Source of the DNA: Actinobacteria bacterium OK074
Lineage (GTDB): Bacteria > Actinomycetota > Actinomycetes > Streptomycetales > Streptomycetaceae
DNA: 46,269 nucleotides
Assembly (NCBI GenBank): GCA_001298575.1
Contig: LJCV01000303.1
Location: forward strand, 1 to 46,269
Reading direction: 5' to 3'
The position numbers were made by a program, and so were the translations under genes. Shown here piece after piece: positions 7,062 to 15,649 of the stretch (the first letter of the stretch is position 1; each line of letters opens with the position of its first letter). The notes below the pieces were generated by a model that had not been told where the DNA came from, made no database searches, and saw nothing but the letters and a program-made list of their open reading frames with translations.

Positions 7062-8294
7062 TTACAACGGCTCCGGCAGGGGCGGCGGCACCGCCGCCCC
7101 TGCCCCCGCCTGCACCGCGTGTACGGCGTGCACCCGGTCGATCAACGCCCCGTACGCCGCGATCATCCGCGTCCGGCTGAACCTCTCCCTGCTCCGCCCC
7201 AGCGCCGCGCCGAAGTCCTCCCGGCCCGCGAGCGCCGCTTCCCAGGACAACGCAATCGCGAACGGGCCCGGGGGCGTCACAAGGCCGAGCCCCGACACCA
7301 GCGCCGCGCTGTCACCCACATCCGTCGTCACCGGTACCGCGCCGCACATCATGCCCTCGATCAGGCACAGCGGGGCCGCCTCGCCCGACGTCGACGTGAG
7401 CGCTACGACGTCGGCGGCGGCGTAGACCGTCTCCATGTCGCCCCGGACACCGAGGAGTTGGAGGCCCGCGGTCAGACCCTCCGGGCCGTCGTCGAACGCC
7501 GCCGCGATGTCCGCCCGGAGCATCGGGTTCGCCGTCGTCATGCCCGCGCCGCACATCAGGACGCGGCCCTCCGGTCGGCCCTCCAGCCATTTGCGGGCCG
7601 CGCGCAGGAACAGCGGGACGTTCTTCATCGTGGCGTAACGCGCCGCGAAGACGACGACCGGCGCGGTCTCCGGGATGCCCAGGGCCGTGCGCAGCGCGAG
7701 GCGGCGGACCGGGTCCGGGCGGAAGCGGAGGAGGTCGACGCCGTTCGGGATGACATGGAGGAGGTCCGCCGGGATGCCGGCCGCCGCGTACGCGTCCCGC
7801 GTGGACTCGGCGCAGCAGACGCACGCCACGACCGTGCCGTTCGCGATGGCCGCTTTCAGGTCGTCGAGGGCCGTGCCCTGGTTGTCCGGATCCGAGCGGT
7901 GCAGGCAGACCACGACCGGGCGGCGCGGCAGGCCCGCCTGGTTGAGGAGGGCCAGCGGTTGTTCCTTGAGGGAGAGGACGAGGTCGGCGTCCGCCATGGC
8001 GCGGGCGGTGGCCGCCAGGTCGGGGCCCGTGAAGCCGGTGGCGGCCTCGCCGGCGTAGGTGCCGCCCAGGGCCGTGACGCCGACGCCCGCGCTGGTCAGC
8101 GACCGGTAGCAGGCGTCGTCCTCCATCCGCTGGCGGGTCGCCTCGCGGTGCACCTCGCCGTGGATGCTCAGCACCCGGTGGTGCTGGCCGCCCTCCCCCA
8201 GCCCGAGGACGACGTCACTGTGCAGGATCCGGGCCCCTCCGGTGAAGAAGCCCTCGTACACCGACAGCACACGCAGTTCGCGTCCTGCACGCAT
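7062..8294 (-). CDS. GT4-family glycosyltransferase
   Basis: A GT-B retaining glycosyltransferase of 410 aa. It starts with RVLSVYEGFFTGGARILHSD, a Rossmann-like N-terminal domain with the Gly-Gly acceptor loop. The C-terminal donor domain contains VIPNGVDLLRFRPD, VVFAARYATMKNVPLFLRA and the E-x7-E motif EAAPLCLIE (Glu305 and Glu313) that binds the nucleotide-sugar. There is no signal peptide, so it is probably cytosolic, acting on an exopolysaccharide or glycolipid precursor. I picked ATG 8294 because the 42 codons upstream have atypical composition. It stands alone between unrelated genes, so substrate and pathway cannot be given. Confidence 0.82.
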   Translation of the reverse strand: MRAGRELRVLSVYEGFFTGGARILHSDVVLGLGEGGQHHRVLSIHGEVHREATRQRMEDDACYRSLTSAGVGVTALGGTYAGEAATGFTGPDLAATARAMADADLVLSLKEQPLALLNQAGLPRRPVVVCLHRSDPDNQGTALDDLKAAIANGTVVACVCCAESTRDAYAAAGIPADLLHVIPNGVDLLRFRPDPVRRLALRTALGIPETAPVVVFAARYATMKNVPLFLRAARKWLEGRPEGRVLMCGAGMTTANPMLRADIAAAFDDGPEGLTAGLQLLGVRGDMETVYAAADVVALTSTSGEAAPLCLIEGMMCGAVPVTTDVGDSAALVSGLGLVTPPGPFAIALSWEAALAGREDFGAALGRSRERFSRTRMIAAYGALIDRVHAVHAVQAGAGAAVPPPLPEPL

Positions 8295-8379
8295 GCCACC
8301 ACCCGCCTTGCTCTCAACGAATCTCAACGAATTCGAGACATCCCCCGTGAACCGCGGGTTGGCTGATATAAAACGGTGA

Positions 8380-8487
8380 ATGTTGCGTATAGATGAACGC
8401 GGCCCCAAGGACGGGCACACGATCGCCTACAGCAAGCAATGGGGGATGGAGAACGTCGGTCCGCCCGAGCGGCTCCCTGGCGATTGA
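8380..8487 (+). CDS. Candidate leaderless small ORF (35 aa)
   Basis: This reading frame lies in the 323-bp space between the glycosyltransferase and metallophosphoesterase genes, divergent from the former. TATAAA (8367-8372) is a good -10 box placed so that transcription would start at the ATG at 8380. The peptide begins MLRIDERGPKDG and ends ERLPGD, with HTIAYSKQW in the middle. After the first five codons most third positions are G or C. Nothing recognisable matches it. The rest of 8295-8617 shows a TCTCAACGAA direct repeat near 8314-8333 (promoter side of the glycosyltransferase) and no other gene. Confidence 0.35.
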   Translation: MLRIDERGPKDGHTIAYSKQWGMENVGPPERLPGD

Positions 8488-8617
8488 CCGGCTCTCGTTC
8501 CCAGGTTTCCCGCGTCGGCGCCCCGTCAGTCTTACCGCCGGTAACGCGCGTGTTACGCCTTTCTCAGCGCCCGCCGCACCCCCGCTTCGCCGTGCCCCCG
8601 CATAGCCGCACCCCCAC

Positions 8618-10381
8618 TCACGCCTTCTTCAGCACCAGTTCCGTGTTCCGGTCCGAGGGCTCGCCCGAGAGGGTGTCGCGGTGGCCGGGGGCGTTGTAGC
8701 CCAGCTCGCGGTAGAGCGCCGCCAGGCCCGTCTGGGAGAGGTCGGTGAAGTCGGTGGCGTGCGGGGCGGCCGACTCGATGAGCGTGGTGAAGAGCGAGAT
8801 CGTGCCGTCCTTGTTGTCCACCAGCTCGATGACACGGGCCAGTTGGGGATAGTCGACGTGCGAGGCCGTCGAAATCTCCCAGAACGAGCCGTTGTCGGGC
8901 GCCGAGTGCGCCACGATCTTGTTCTTGTGGCTGTGCCCGTTCACCCACGCCAGCACGTTCGGGTAGCTGCCGAGCAGAGCGACCAACTCGTCGCCGCCGT
9001 GCCGCTTTTCCTTGGGGTGGGCCGGGTCCGCGTTGGTGTTGTGCATGGTCCGGCTGGTGTGGTGGCTGAAGACGATGACGTGCGCGTCCTTGTTCTCGCG
9101 GATCGTCTTCTCCAGCCAGCGCAGTTGGGCCGTGCCGACCGAGCCGACGTAGTGGCCGCCCGGGTCGGTGGAGTCCAGGCTCACGCCGATGACGTCGTCC
9201 GCGATACGGAAGGCGTAGTACTGCGTGCCCTCGTCGATGTTGGCCTGCGAGTAGCCGTGCCCGACCGGGCCCTTGCCCGCGTTGGCCGGGTCGAGGTGCG
9301 CCTTGAGGTACTCGGCGGGGGTGAAGGGCGCCCGCGCCTCGTCCGCCGTGACCGAACGCATGTGCCGCGCCTGGGACTTGAGCATCGCCTTGAAGTCGAC
9401 GCCCTTGGGGTCGCCGCCGCTGCCGACGTTCGCCCAGATCGCCTTCGCGGCGGCCGGGTCGAGGGTCATCAACTTCTTGCCGCCTACGGCCACTTCGGCG
9501 AAGTAGGAGTCGCCGGGGGCGTAGCAGCCGCCGGGGAGGGCGTCGTGGTTGCCGACCGTGGCGTACCAAGGGAGGTTCAGGCCGGGGCTGTTGACCTCGC
9601 GGATCGCGGCTTCGAGGAAGCCCTCGATGCGCGGGTAGCCGAGCTGCTTGTCGGCGTCGCGCAGGGTCGCGTCCGGCTGCCAGTACAGCTTGAGGCCGCT
9701 GTTCTGGACGCCCTCGTAGTGGCGCGGGTCACCGGAGTTGGGGGTGATCCGGCCGCCGCTCATCACCTTCAGGAACCAACTCAGTTCCGTCTTCGCGTTG
9801 TTGTCGCAGTTGTCGCCGGTCGTCATCACGAAGTGCAGTGGCGAGCCGGTGACGGGCGCGCCGCGCAGGGCGTTCACCCGCTCGACCAGCGCCGCCGCAC
9901 CCGCCACCGACAGCGCCTCCTGCGGGCGCCACGCACTGGCCGTCTCGGCCCGCAAGTACTCGTAGCGCAACGGGTGTTGGACGTCCACCAGGTGCAGATC
10001 GGTGAACTGCACGAAGGACGCCAGCGCCGTACGGCGGCCCTCGCGGCCGGACTTGGCGGCGGCGAGGTCGGAGCGGACCACGCGCTGCCAGGCCGGGCCG
10101 CTGCCAAGCCGCCGGTACCCGGCGGAGCCGGAGACCGGGGCGGCGACCGTCGCCAGCGTCGTACCCCGCGTGTAGGGGGTCAGGGGCGCGGCGGGCGCCT
10201 GCCGGGACAGGGCGACGGCGCGCTGTTCGGCGGCGTGGGCGCGGCTGCCCGAGCCCTCGTGCAGCGCGAGGCCGACGCCCGCGGCGAGGGACGCGGCGCC
10301 GCCGGCGGCGAGCAGCGTTCGGCGGTCGAGTGCGGAGGCGGCGGCGGAAGCGGCGGTGGCGACGGTGCGTGTGCGCGGCAT
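8618..10381 (-). CDS. Tat-exported calcineurin-like metallophosphoesterase (TIGR03767/PPA1498-like)
   Basis: A protein of 587 aa. ATG 10381 follows GGGGAGA. The N-terminus has a twin-arginine signal (DRRTLLAAGG at 19-28, a hydrophobic run, and AHA before position 51), so it is exported folded. The dinuclear metal site is visible as TDLH (Asp128, His130), GDNCDN (189-194), GNHD (277-280), FSHHTSR and GHSHKN near residue 470. Length and motif order fit the actinobacterial TIGR03767 family of secreted phosphoesterases; the substrate is unknown. It may supply phosphate from extracellular esters. Confidence 0.85.
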   Translation of the reverse strand: MPRTRTVATAASAAASALDRRTLLAAGGAASLAAGVGLALHEGSGSRAHAAEQRAVALSRQAPAAPLTPYTRGTTLATVAAPVSGSAGYRRLGSGPAWQRVVRSDLAAAKSGREGRRTALASFVQFTDLHLVDVQHPLRYEYLRAETASAWRPQEALSVAGAAALVERVNALRGAPVTGSPLHFVMTTGDNCDNNAKTELSWFLKVMSGGRITPNSGDPRHYEGVQNSGLKLYWQPDATLRDADKQLGYPRIEGFLEAAIREVNSPGLNLPWYATVGNHDALPGGCYAPGDSYFAEVAVGGKKLMTLDPAAAKAIWANVGSGGDPKGVDFKAMLKSQARHMRSVTADEARAPFTPAEYLKAHLDPANAGKGPVGHGYSQANIDEGTQYYAFRIADDVIGVSLDSTDPGGHYVGSVGTAQLRWLEKTIRENKDAHVIVFSHHTSRTMHNTNADPAHPKEKRHGGDELVALLGSYPNVLAWVNGHSHKNKIVAHSAPDNGSFWEISTASHVDYPQLARVIELVDNKDGTISLFTTLIESAAPHATDFTDLSQTGLAALYRELGYNAPGHRDTLSGEPSDRNTELVLKKA

Positions 10382-10909
10382 GGCGCGGTCTCCCCGAGTG
10401 CGAACGCGACTGAGTGGTCGCGGGGGTTCACCTGCGCGAACGCCCCGCTCACTCTGGATGGTTGGCAGCTGGGGTGGCCTGCACGTTAACGCCGAAGCAA
10501 CCTCCGGCGCCGATCACCGTACGTGGATCTTGGCGCACCCTGTGCGTTCGCAAGCCCTTTCCGAACGGCCCGGGGGCGGTCACTCCGCGTTCATCTTGCG
10601 GGGTAGGGGTAGGGCCACGCGGACGGCATGGAGACGGCAACGGATGCGGCGTCCGAGTCGCGCCCCGCGCATCACAAACGGACAGCGGACGCACAGAAAT
10701 GTCCCGCCCGCACCACTAAGTCCCTCTTGGCGCATGGCGGAATCCCGCCACCCTTCCCTCCCGACTCGGTCAACACTCGCCAAACAACTGCCCCTTGCGT
10801 AAAGCTGGACGATCGCTCGGGCACAACAACCGGACGATCGTGACCAGGAACGATCCGCCGCTCGGCTCCGGTCGCGTCTCTCTCGTTGCTTTACCTACAA
10901 GGGATACCG
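10382..10909. promoter_or_regulatory. 528-bp divergent intergenic region
   Basis: This space separates the metallophosphoesterase from the secreted subtilisin and contains no credible gene on either strand. GTTCACCTGCG at 10426-10436, 45 bp from the phosphoesterase start, matches the 11-nt PhoP direct-repeat unit consensus, but no second unit in register is visible, so a Pho box is only a weak possibility. GGACGATCG occurs twice, near 10808 and 10831, upstream of the peptidase. AAGGG at 10899-10903 is the ribosome site of the peptidase. Confidence 0.4.
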
Positions 10910-13900
10910 ATGACCTCCGATCCCCAGAGAACCCCCATACCGGGTGTGAGACGTGCGGCCCGCATCGCCGTGGCCGCCGGTCTGATGGCCGCACTCTCCG
11001 CCGCCGGGCCGATACCGCTGGCCATGGCGGCCGACGCCCAGCCGACCGCGGCCGACCCCGCCGTCAAGTCCGCGACCGCCAAGCTCGGTTCGCACGACGC
11101 GAGCCTGCTCGCCGAGGCGAAGGCCGACGGCGACAAGAACGTCACCGTGATGGTCGCGACCACGCCCGGGCAGACCGAGGCGGTCGCCGACCAGTTGGAC
11201 GCGGTCAAGGGCGGCTCCGTCGGCCTCGCCTACGACAAGCTCGGTTACGTCCGGGCCACCGTCCCGACGGGCAAGGCGGACTCCGCCATCGCCGCCGCCG
11301 AGAAGCTGTCGTCCGTGAAGGCCATCGACCTCCGCCAGGAGATCGCCCTCGACGACCCGACGCCGAGCGCCGACACCGCCGGCAGCACCAAGGCTGCGGC
11401 CAACTCCGCGACCACCGCGACGACTTACCCCGCGCCGGACAAGAACACCCCCGCCGAGAACCCGTACAACCCGTCGTTCGAGACGGGCGCCGTCGATTTC
11501 GTGAAGCAGAACCCGAAGTCGGACGGCCGCGGCGTCACCATCGGCGTCCTGGACTCCGGTGTCGACCTCGCCCACCCCGCCCTCCAGAAGACCACCACCG
11601 GCGAGCGCAAGATCGTCGACTGGGTGACGTCGACCGACCCGATCATCGACGGCGACCTGTCCTGGCGGCCCATGCTCAACGCCGTCTCCGGCCCCAACTT
11701 CACCTACGGTGGCGCGAGTTGGACGGCGCCGGCGGGCTCGTACGAGATCAATCTCTTCCGCGAGTCCGCGACCGCGGGCGGTGACGCGCAGGGCGACGTG
11801 AACCGGGACGGGGACACCACCGACGCGTGGGGCGTGCTCTACGACCCGGCGGCCGGCACGGTCACCGTCGACGTCAACGGCAACCACGACTTCACCGACG
11901 ACACCCCGATGAAGCCGTACAAGGACGGTTACCAGATCGGGTACTTCGGCACCGACGACCCGGCCACCGACGTGGCCGAGCGGCAGCCGTTCGTCGTGCA
12001 GATCCGCAAGGACGTGCCGATGGACCCCTACGGCGGCGACTGGGTCGGCAAGAAGGCCGACTTCGTCAACATCGGCATCATCGCGAGCGAGCACGGCACG
12101 CACGTCGCCGGAATCACCGCCGCCAACGGCCTGTTCGGCGGCAGGATGAACGGCGAGGCCCCGGGCGCGAAGATCGTCTCGGCGCGCGCCTGCGTCTTCG
12201 GCCCGAGCTGCACCAACGTGGCGCTCACCGAGGGCATGATCGACCTCGTCGTCAACCGCGGCGTCGACATCGTCAACATGTCCATCGGCGGCCTGTCCGC
12301 GTTCAACGACGGCTACGACGCGACGTCCGTGCTGTACAACCGCCTGATCGACACCTACGGCGTCCAGTTGGTGATCTCCGCGGGCAACGAGGGCCCCGGC
12401 GTCAACACCATCGCCTTCCCGTCCCTGGCGGACAAGGTCATCTCGGTCGGCGCGTCCATCTCCAAGGAGACCTGGGCGGCCAACTACGGCTCGCAGGTGA
12501 CCACCAAGTACCAGCTGCTGCCGTTCAGTTCGCGCGGCCCGCGCGAGGACGGCGGCTTCACGCCGACCCTGGTCGCGCCGGGCGCCGCCGTCAACACCAC
12601 GCAGACCTGGCTGCCGGGCGCCCCGGTCGCGCAGGCGGGCTACTCGCTCCCGGCCGGTTACTCGATGCTCCAGGGCACCTCGATGGCGTCCCCGCAGGCG
12701 GCGGGCGCGAGCGCGCTGCTGCTGAGCGCCGCGAAGGCCAGGGGCATCGAGCTGCCGCCCGCGAAACTGCGTACGGCGCTGACCTCAACCGCCGATCACA
12801 TCAAGGGAGTTCAGGCGTACGCGGAGGGCGCGGGCCTGATCGACATCGTGGACGCGTGGAAGGCGATCAAGGCCGACGCCACCGCCCACGAGTACACCGT
12901 GAAGGCGCCCGTCGACACCGCGCTCGACTACGCGCTGGCGACCCCGGGCTACGGCACCGGCCTCTACGACCGCGAGGGCGGCCTCAAGGCCGGCGTGAAG
13001 AAGTCGTACGAGATCACGGTGACCCGAACGACCGGTCCCGACAAGGCGGTTCGGCACGAGCTGCACTTCGAGAACAACGCCGGTGACACCTTCAAGATCG
13101 TCGGATCCGACGAGGTGAAGCTGGAGTTGAACAAGCCGGTCACCGTCAAGGTCGCCGCGAAGGCCGCCTCCGCGGGCGTCAAGAGCGCGATCCTGGAGGT
13201 CGACGACCCGAAGACCACCGGCGTAGACAAGCAGATCCTGACGACGGTCGTGGTCTCCACGCCGCTCAAGTACAGCTATTCCACGTCGGGTTCGGTGCAG
13301 CGCAACAGCACGACGTCGTACTTCCTGACCGTGCCCGAGGGCGCCAAGTCGCTGGAGGTCGCACTCGGCGGGATCAAGGGGCTGAGCCAGACCCGGTTCA
13401 TCTCCCTGCACCCGTACGGTGTTCCGGTCGAGGACTCGGGCACGCCGTACTGCTACACCAACTACCCCAACACCAACGGGTGCGCGCCCGACGTGCGTTC
13501 GTACACCGACCCGCAGCCCGGTGTCTGGGAGATCGAGATCGAGTCGCGCCGCACCTCGCCGCTGCTCGACAACCCGTACACGCTGGACGCCACCGTGCTC
13601 GGCGTGGCCTTCGACCCGGAGACCGTGACCCTGCCCGAGGCCAAGGCCGGTACGCCGACCGCCGCTTCGTGGACGGTGACCAACAACTACGCCGCTTTTG
13701 AAGGCACGTTGACGGGCGGCGCGCTCGGCTCGTCCGCGTCCGACCGCCCGACCATCGCGGGCGGCGCCACGCGGACCACGACGGTCGAGGTGCCCGAGGG
13801 CGCCACCTCGCTCGACGTCTCCATCGGCGGCGTCTCCGACCTGGCCGCCGACCTGGACCTGTACGTCTACGACGCGGACGGCAACCAGGTCGCGCTGTCC

Positions 13901-14227
13901 GCCGACGGCGACTCGGACGAGTCCGTCTCCGTCGCGGACCCGGCCGCGGGCACGTACACGATCCAGGTCGACGGCTACTCGGTGCCCTCCGGGTCGACCG
14001 CGTACGACTACTTCGACGTGTACTACGCCGACTCCCTCGGCACCGTCACGGTCGCCGACACCACACCGGTCGCGCTCGGCACGGGCGACTCGGCGACGGT
14101 GGCCGCGGAGGTCACGGCGAAGGCCGCGGTGCCCGGCCGGCAGCTGTTCGGCCAGGTCAGGCTGGTCAACGCGCACGGCACGGTCGCGGGCAGCGCGAAC
14201 GTGAAGATCGAGAAGGTCACCGAGTAG
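10910..14227 (+). CDS. Secreted subtilisin-family serine protease (S8) with C-terminal beta domains
   Basis: A protein of 1105 aa. ATG 10910 lies behind AAGGG; the frame is open slightly further upstream. A Sec-type signal peptide (VRRAARIAVAAGLMAAL, cleavage near AMA-AD at 40-41) is followed by an inhibitor-I9-like propeptide. The catalytic triad is Asp215 (IGVLDSGVD), His395 (SEHGTHVAGI) and Ser591 (GTSMASPQ), with the oxyanion-hole region ISAGNEGPG. The 180 residues between Asp and His, including calcium-binding-like DVNGNHDFTDD and DVNRDGDTTD stretches, are an unusually large insertion. After about residue 660 come beta-rich domains, ending in pre-peptidase-like repeats (LDLYVYDADGNQ...). 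It is likely an extracellular nutrient protease. Its 3' end is partly duplicated just downstream. Confidence 0.9.
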   Translation: MTSDPQRTPIPGVRRAARIAVAAGLMAALSAAGPIPLAMAADAQPTAADPAVKSATAKLGSHDASLLAEAKADGDKNVTVMVATTPGQTEAVADQLDAVKGGSVGLAYDKLGYVRATVPTGKADSAIAAAEKLSSVKAIDLRQEIALDDPTPSADTAGSTKAAANSATTATTYPAPDKNTPAENPYNPSFETGAVDFVKQNPKSDGRGVTIGVLDSGVDLAHPALQKTTTGERKIVDWVTSTDPIIDGDLSWRPMLNAVSGPNFTYGGASWTAPAGSYEINLFRESATAGGDAQGDVNRDGDTTDAWGVLYDPAAGTVTVDVNGNHDFTDDTPMKPYKDGYQIGYFGTDDPATDVAERQPFVVQIRKDVPMDPYGGDWVGKKADFVNIGIIASEHGTHVAGITAANGLFGGRMNGEAPGAKIVSARACVFGPSCTNVALTEGMIDLVVNRGVDIVNMSIGGLSAFNDGYDATSVLYNRLIDTYGVQLVISAGNEGPGVNTIAFPSLADKVISVGASISKETWAANYGSQVTTKYQLLPFSSRGPREDGGFTPTLVAPGAAVNTTQTWLPGAPVAQAGYSLPAGYSMLQGTSMASPQAAGASALLLSAAKARGIELPPAKLRTALTSTADHIKGVQAYAEGAGLIDIVDAWKAIKADATAHEYTVKAPVDTALDYALATPGYGTGLYDREGGLKAGVKKSYEITVTRTTGPDKAVRHELHFENNAGDTFKIVGSDEVKLELNKPVTVKVAAKAASAGVKSAILEVDDPKTTGVDKQILTTVVVSTPLKYSYSTSGSVQRNSTTSYFLTVPEGAKSLEVALGGIKGLSQTRFISLHPYGVPVEDSGTPYCYTNYPNTNGCAPDVRSYTDPQPGVWEIEIESRRTSPLLDNPYTLDATVLGVAFDPETVTLPEAKAGTPTAASWTVTNNYAAFEGTLTGGALGSSASDRPTIAGGATRTTTVEVPEGATSLDVSIGGVSDLAADLDLYVYDADGNQVALSADGDSDESVSVADPAAGTYTIQVDGYSVPSGSTAYDYFDVYYADSLGTVTVADTTPVALGTGDSATVAAEVTAKAAVPGRQLFGQVRLVNAHGTVAGSANVKIEKVTE

Positions 14228-14248
14228 ATCTAAAAGGTCACCGAGTAG
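14213..14248 (+). repeat. Duplicated 3' end of the protease gene
   Basis: AAGGTCACCGAGTAG, which encodes the last codons KVTE-stop, occurs at 14213-14227 and again at 14234-14248, a 21-bp-offset direct repeat separated by ATCTAA. The second copy is downstream of the functional stop. Confidence 0.9.
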
Positions 14249-14255
14249 CACTTGG

Positions 14256-14308
14256 TGCCCCGGTACAGGGGCGGGTGCTCGTCGTACGCGGCGGGCGCCC
14301 GCCCTTTT
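14256..14308 (+). terminator. Terminator region of the protease gene
   Basis: Two dyads lie in tandem: GCCCC and GGGGC around GGTACA (about 14256-14271), and the palindrome GGCGGGCGCCCGCC (14290-14303) followed by CTTTT. The second has stem plus T-run form. The remaining sequence to 14457 is the asd promoter region. Confidence 0.6.
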
Positions 14309-14457
14309 GCGTGGCATGTGTCACACTTTGCGGCCCGCGCCGGGCAAAGAAATTGGACAGCCGGGCCGGGATGCACCGCATGATGGAACGCAGCCGCAGG
14401 AGCGCGCAACAGCGCACCGTCACGCAGTAGCCAGCAGTCACGTAGTAGGGAGTCGCC

Positions 14458-15474
14458 GTGAGGGTCGGAATCGTCGGAGCCACCGGGCAGGTCGGCACGG
14501 TCATGCGCAGGATCCTCAAGGAGCGGTCCTTCCCGCTCGACGAGCTGCGCCTGTTCGCGTCGGCGAGGTCGGCGGGTTCGGTCCTCGACGGCGTGACCGT
14601 GGAGGACGCGGCGGCGGCCGACTACACCGGCCTGGACATCGTGCTGTTCTCGGCGGGCGGCGCGACGTCGAAGGCGCTGGCCGAGAAGGTCGCCGCCCAG
14701 GGCGCGGTCGTCATCGACAACTCCTCGGCCTGGCGCAAGGACCCGGCCGTCCCCCTGGTGGTGTCCGAGGTGAACCCGCACGCAATCGCGGACCGCCCCA
14801 AGGGCATCATCGCGAACCCGAACTGCACGACGATGGCCGCGATGCCCGTGCTGAAGGCGCTGCACGCGGAGGCGGACCTGGTGGCGCTCGTCGTCGCGAC
14901 CTACCAGGCCGTGTCGGGCTCGGGCCTCGCGGGCGTGGCGGAGCTGCACAGCCAGACGCAGAAGGTGGTCGCCGACGCGGACAAGCTCACGCACGACGGC
15001 TCGGCGGTGGACTTCCCGGAGCCCCAGGTCTACAAGCGCCCGATCGCCTTCAACGTGATCCCCTTCGCGGGCAACCTCGTCGACGACGGCCTGAACGAGA
15101 CGGACGAGGAGCAGAAGCTCCGCCACGAGTCCCGCAAGATCCTGGAGATCCCGGCCCTGAAGGTCTCCGGCACCTGCGTCCGGGTCCCGGTCTTCTCCGG
15201 CCACTCCCTCCAGGTCAACGCCCGCTTCGCCCGCCCCCTGTCGCCCGAGCGCGCCACGGAGATCCTGTCCGGGGCCCCGGGCGTGGTCCTGTCCGACATC
15301 CCGACCCCCCTCCAGGCGGCCGGCCAGGACCCGTCGTACGTCGGCCGCATCCGCGCCGACGAGACGGCCGACAACGGCCTGTCCCTCTTCATCTCGAACG
15401 ACAACCTCCGCAAGGGCGCTGCCCTGAACGCGGTCCAGATCGCGGAGCTGGTGGCGGCGGAGCTGCGGGCGTAG
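14458..15474 (+). CDS. asd: Aspartate-semialdehyde dehydrogenase
   Basis: An enzyme of 338 aa; GTG 14458 follows AGGGAG. It reduces aspartyl-4-phosphate to aspartate semialdehyde with NADPH, the branch point to lysine/diaminopimelate, threonine and methionine. The N-terminal GIVGATGQVGTVM is the dinucleotide-binding loop. NPNCTTMAAMPVLKAL holds the catalytic cysteine, and the FSGHSLQVNARF segment provides the substrate-binding histidine. Length is standard. The partner aspartokinase is not adjacent, so this may be a second asd gene; streptomycetes often have two. Confidence 0.93.
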   Translation: MRVGIVGATGQVGTVMRRILKERSFPLDELRLFASARSAGSVLDGVTVEDAAAADYTGLDIVLFSAGGATSKALAEKVAAQGAVVIDNSSAWRKDPAVPLVVSEVNPHAIADRPKGIIANPNCTTMAAMPVLKALHAEADLVALVVATYQAVSGSGLAGVAELHSQTQKVVADADKLTHDGSAVDFPEPQVYKRPIAFNVIPFAGNLVDDGLNETDEEQKLRHESRKILEIPALKVSGTCVRVPVFSGHSLQVNARFARPLSPERATEILSGAPGVVLSDIPTPLQAAGQDPSYVGRIRADETADNGLSLFISNDNLRKGAALNAVQIAELVAAELRA

Positions 15475-15489
15475 GCGGGTTCTCGGCGG

Positions 15490-15645
15490 TTTTATACGGC
15501 CGTTCTATACGACCGTCCCATACCGCCGTTCTGTACAGCTGTCCTGTACGGCTGTCCCATACGGCTGTTCTGTACGACCGTTCTATACAGCTGTTCTGTA
15601 CGGCCGTCCTATACGGCTGTCCTGTACAGCCGTTTTATACAGCTG
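15490..15645. repeat. 13-bp tandem repeat array, twelve units
   Basis: Twelve contiguous 13-bp units fill the gap between the convergent asd and MFS genes, with a degenerate thirteenth running into the MFS stop codon. The consensus is TTCTRTACRGCYG. Read across unit boundaries, each unit contributes the dyad ACRGCYGT (for example ACAGCTGT or ACGGCCGT) plus a 5-bp spacer, giving twelve near-palindromes at a strict 13-bp step. Base differences between units are almost all transitions that keep the dyad character. Confidence 0.92.
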
Positions 15646-15649
15646 TCTT

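Noticed and set aside
10415..10436. Pho box upstream of the metallophosphoesterase
   Set aside because: Only one 11-nt unit fits the PhoP consensus; the neighbouring unit is out of register.
15490..15645. Possible CRISPR array
   Set aside because: Units are contiguous 13-mers with no unique spacers and no cas genes nearby.
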